A DNA stretch of 6,103 bases from Oscillospiraceae bacterium. GTDB taxonomy: Bacteria > Bacillota > Clostridia > Oscillospirales > Acutalibacteraceae. Shown here piece by piece: positions 5,308-6,103 of the stretch. Numbering within the stretch: position 1 is the first letter of the stretch; each line of letters begins with the position of its first letter. The stretch spans positions 1-6,103 of the forward strand of contig SVOX01000095.1 of NCBI GenBank assembly GCA_015066165.1. Direction: 5' to 3'. A program made the translations under genes and the position numbers. Below the pieces are notes generated by a model, which was not told where the DNA came from, did not search any database, and saw nothing but the letters and a program-made list of their open reading frames with translations.

Positions 5308-6103
5308 AAACCTTTATTGCGGTAACAACCCGCTCTATTTCGTTATAATCTTTAACTATTTTGATATTATCAAAACCTTGGTCCGTTAAAATGGACTTTA
5401 CCTTCTTTGCCTCATTTATCCCAACTTCAAAAGCCAACATTCCGCCTGAGTTTAAAGCATTTTTATAATTTTCAGTTATCGCACGGTAGAAATCCAACCC
5501 GTCTTCCCCGCCAAGCAGTGCCGTTTCGGGTTCGAACTTTACTTCGGGCGAGGTGATTTCCATTTCTACAGGCGGAATATAAGGCGGATTACTAACTATT
5601 AAATCATAACTTTCGCTATTGGCGGCGCCTTCAAATATATCGCCTTGTAAAATCAAAGTGTTATCGGCAGAATTAAGTTCAACGTTTTTTTCAATATAAC
5701 GAAGTGCTTCGCTGTACTTTTCAACAAGCACAACCGCACTGTCGGGAAAATCTTTTGCCAAAGATATTCCAATACATCCGCTGCCCGAACATAAGTCTAA
5801 CACTTTTGGCGACTGTTTTTCTTGCAAAAACTTTGCACACTCCAAAACCAAAACTTCGGTATCACTTCGGGGTATTAAAACCCCAACGCCAACCTTGAAT
5901 TTGTATTTATAAAAATCCCACTCACCCAATATGTATTGAAGCGGATATCTGATTTCACGCTGTCTTAAAATTGCGGTTAAATTGTTTTGTTGAAACTCAG
6001 TAAGTTCGTTACCGTAGTTTTCTAAAATTTGGGTATTATTGAAGCCCGTTATATGTTTAATAATAATTTTCGCTTCAAAAACACTTTCTTCTATTCCCGC
6101 TTC
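5306..6103 (-). CDS. prmC: Release factor glutamine methyltransferase, N-terminus cut by window edge
   Basis: Uses S-adenosylmethionine to methylate the glutamine of the GGQ motif in release factors RF1 and RF2 (EC 2.1.1.297). The open frame continues to the right edge, giving 265 visible residues. Only about 10 to 20 N-terminal residues are missing compared with the usual 280 or so. The first visible residues, EAGIEESVFEAK, match the start of the helical release-factor-binding domain. RYPLQYILGEWDFY (about 48-61) is the linker typical of PrmC, and GVLIPRSDTEVLV follows. SAM motif I is VLDLCSGSGCIGISLA (about 101-116) and the catalytic NPPY is at about 172-175 (bases 5590-5579). A TTG at 5929 in this frame is not the start: it would remove the N-terminal domain and split the conserved linker. 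PrmC is separated from HemK-like and RNA methyltransferases by this linker and by NPPYIPP. Confidence 0.96.
   Translation of the reverse strand, partial: EAGIEESVFEAKIIIKHITGFNNTQILENYGNELTEFQQNNLTAILRQREIRYPLQYILGEWDFYKYKFKVGVGVLIPRSDTEVLVLECAKFLQEKQSPKVLDLCSGSGCIGISLAKDFPDSAVVLVEKYSEALRYIEKNVELNSADNTLILQGDIFEGAANSESYDLIVSNPPYIPPVEMEITSPEVKFEPETALLGGEDGLDFYRAITENYKNALNSGGMLAFEVGINEAKKVKSILTDQGFDNIKIVKDYNEIERVVTAIKV
5359..5375. repeat. Perfect 17-bp palindrome upstream of recA
   Basis: Eight-base arms TTTTGATA / TATCAAAA flank a single central base, inside the 3' end of prmC where it encodes part of FDNIKIVKD. The near edge is about 67 bases before the recA ATG. On the minus strand a TTGATA lies inside it and a TATAAC follows 20 bases later, too wide for a standard promoter. 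It could be an operator or a chance AT-rich palindrome in coding sequence. It does not resemble the Gram-positive LexA box. Confidence 0.4.

Larger units (their letters stand above)
1..6103 (-). other. Probable single operon prmC-recA-recX-rimO-pgsA-cysE-cysS
   Basis: All seven genes share the minus strand. The junctions are a 13-base gap (prmC/recA), a 1-base overlap (recA/recX), an 8-base overlap (recX/rimO), a 4-base overlap (rimO/pgsA), a 15-base gap (pgsA/cysE) and a 4-base overlap (cysE/cysS). None has room for a terminator or an intergenic promoter, although promoters inside coding sequence cannot be excluded. Both ends of the transcription unit lie outside the window. Confidence 0.8.

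Noticed and set aside
5317..5331. GCGG-N7-CCGC hairpin before recA as a terminator or attenuator
   Set aside because: The stem is only four base pairs, no U-run follows, and it lies within prmC codons, so termination there is unlikely.
1..6103. Mobile element, defence system, CRISPR array or other novel system
   Set aside because: Every base is accounted for by seven well-known housekeeping genes with consistent strand and spacing; there are no repeats, insertion-sequence ends or foreign-looking composition.

Overview
This window is a stretch of ordinary bacterial core chromosome. Seven tightly packed genes all lie on the minus strand, so transcription runs from high to low coordinates: prmC (5' end cut by the right edge), recA, recX, rimO, pgsA, cysE and cysS (3' end cut by the left edge). 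No gap between genes exceeds 15 bases. Three junctions overlap by 1 to 8 bases within ATG/stop motifs that suggest translational coupling, and a fourth (cysE/cysS) is an ATGA overlap as well. No terminator, T-box leader, tRNA, mobile element or CRISPR array is visible.

The organism is most likely a low-to-moderate GC (about 40% by eye) Gram-positive bacterium of the class Clostridia, perhaps Oscillospirales/Ruminococcaceae. This is inferred from AGGAGG-type Shine-Dalgarno sequences, a TTG start, the recX-rimO-pgsA order next to recA, the short CysE form and the adjacent cysE-cysS pair seen in Firmicutes. The genetic code looks standard, with TGA used as stop and TGG as Trp. No exact genus can be assigned from the sequence alone.

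Layout from promoter-proximal to distal: 6103-5306 PrmC, which methylates release factors; 5292-4159 RecA recombinase; 4159-3542 RecX, its modulator; 3549-2224 RimO, a radical-SAM methylthiotransferase for ribosomal protein uS12; 2227-1637 PgsA, phosphatidylglycerophosphate synthase; 1621-992 CysE, serine acetyltransferase; 995-1 CysRS. The run mixes translation-factor and ribosome modification (PrmC, RimO), DNA repair (RecA/RecX), phospholipid synthesis (PgsA) and cysteine supply and use (CysE, CysS).

I see no evidence for a novel system. The points most worth a second look are modest: a perfect 17-bp palindrome in the end of prmC about 70 bases upstream of recA, the absence of a recognisable LexA box at recA, the cysE-cysS pair sitting at the end of a recA operon with no room for a T-box, cysE's last codons doubling as the cysS ribosome binding site, and corrected starts or extents for prmC, rimO and cysE.
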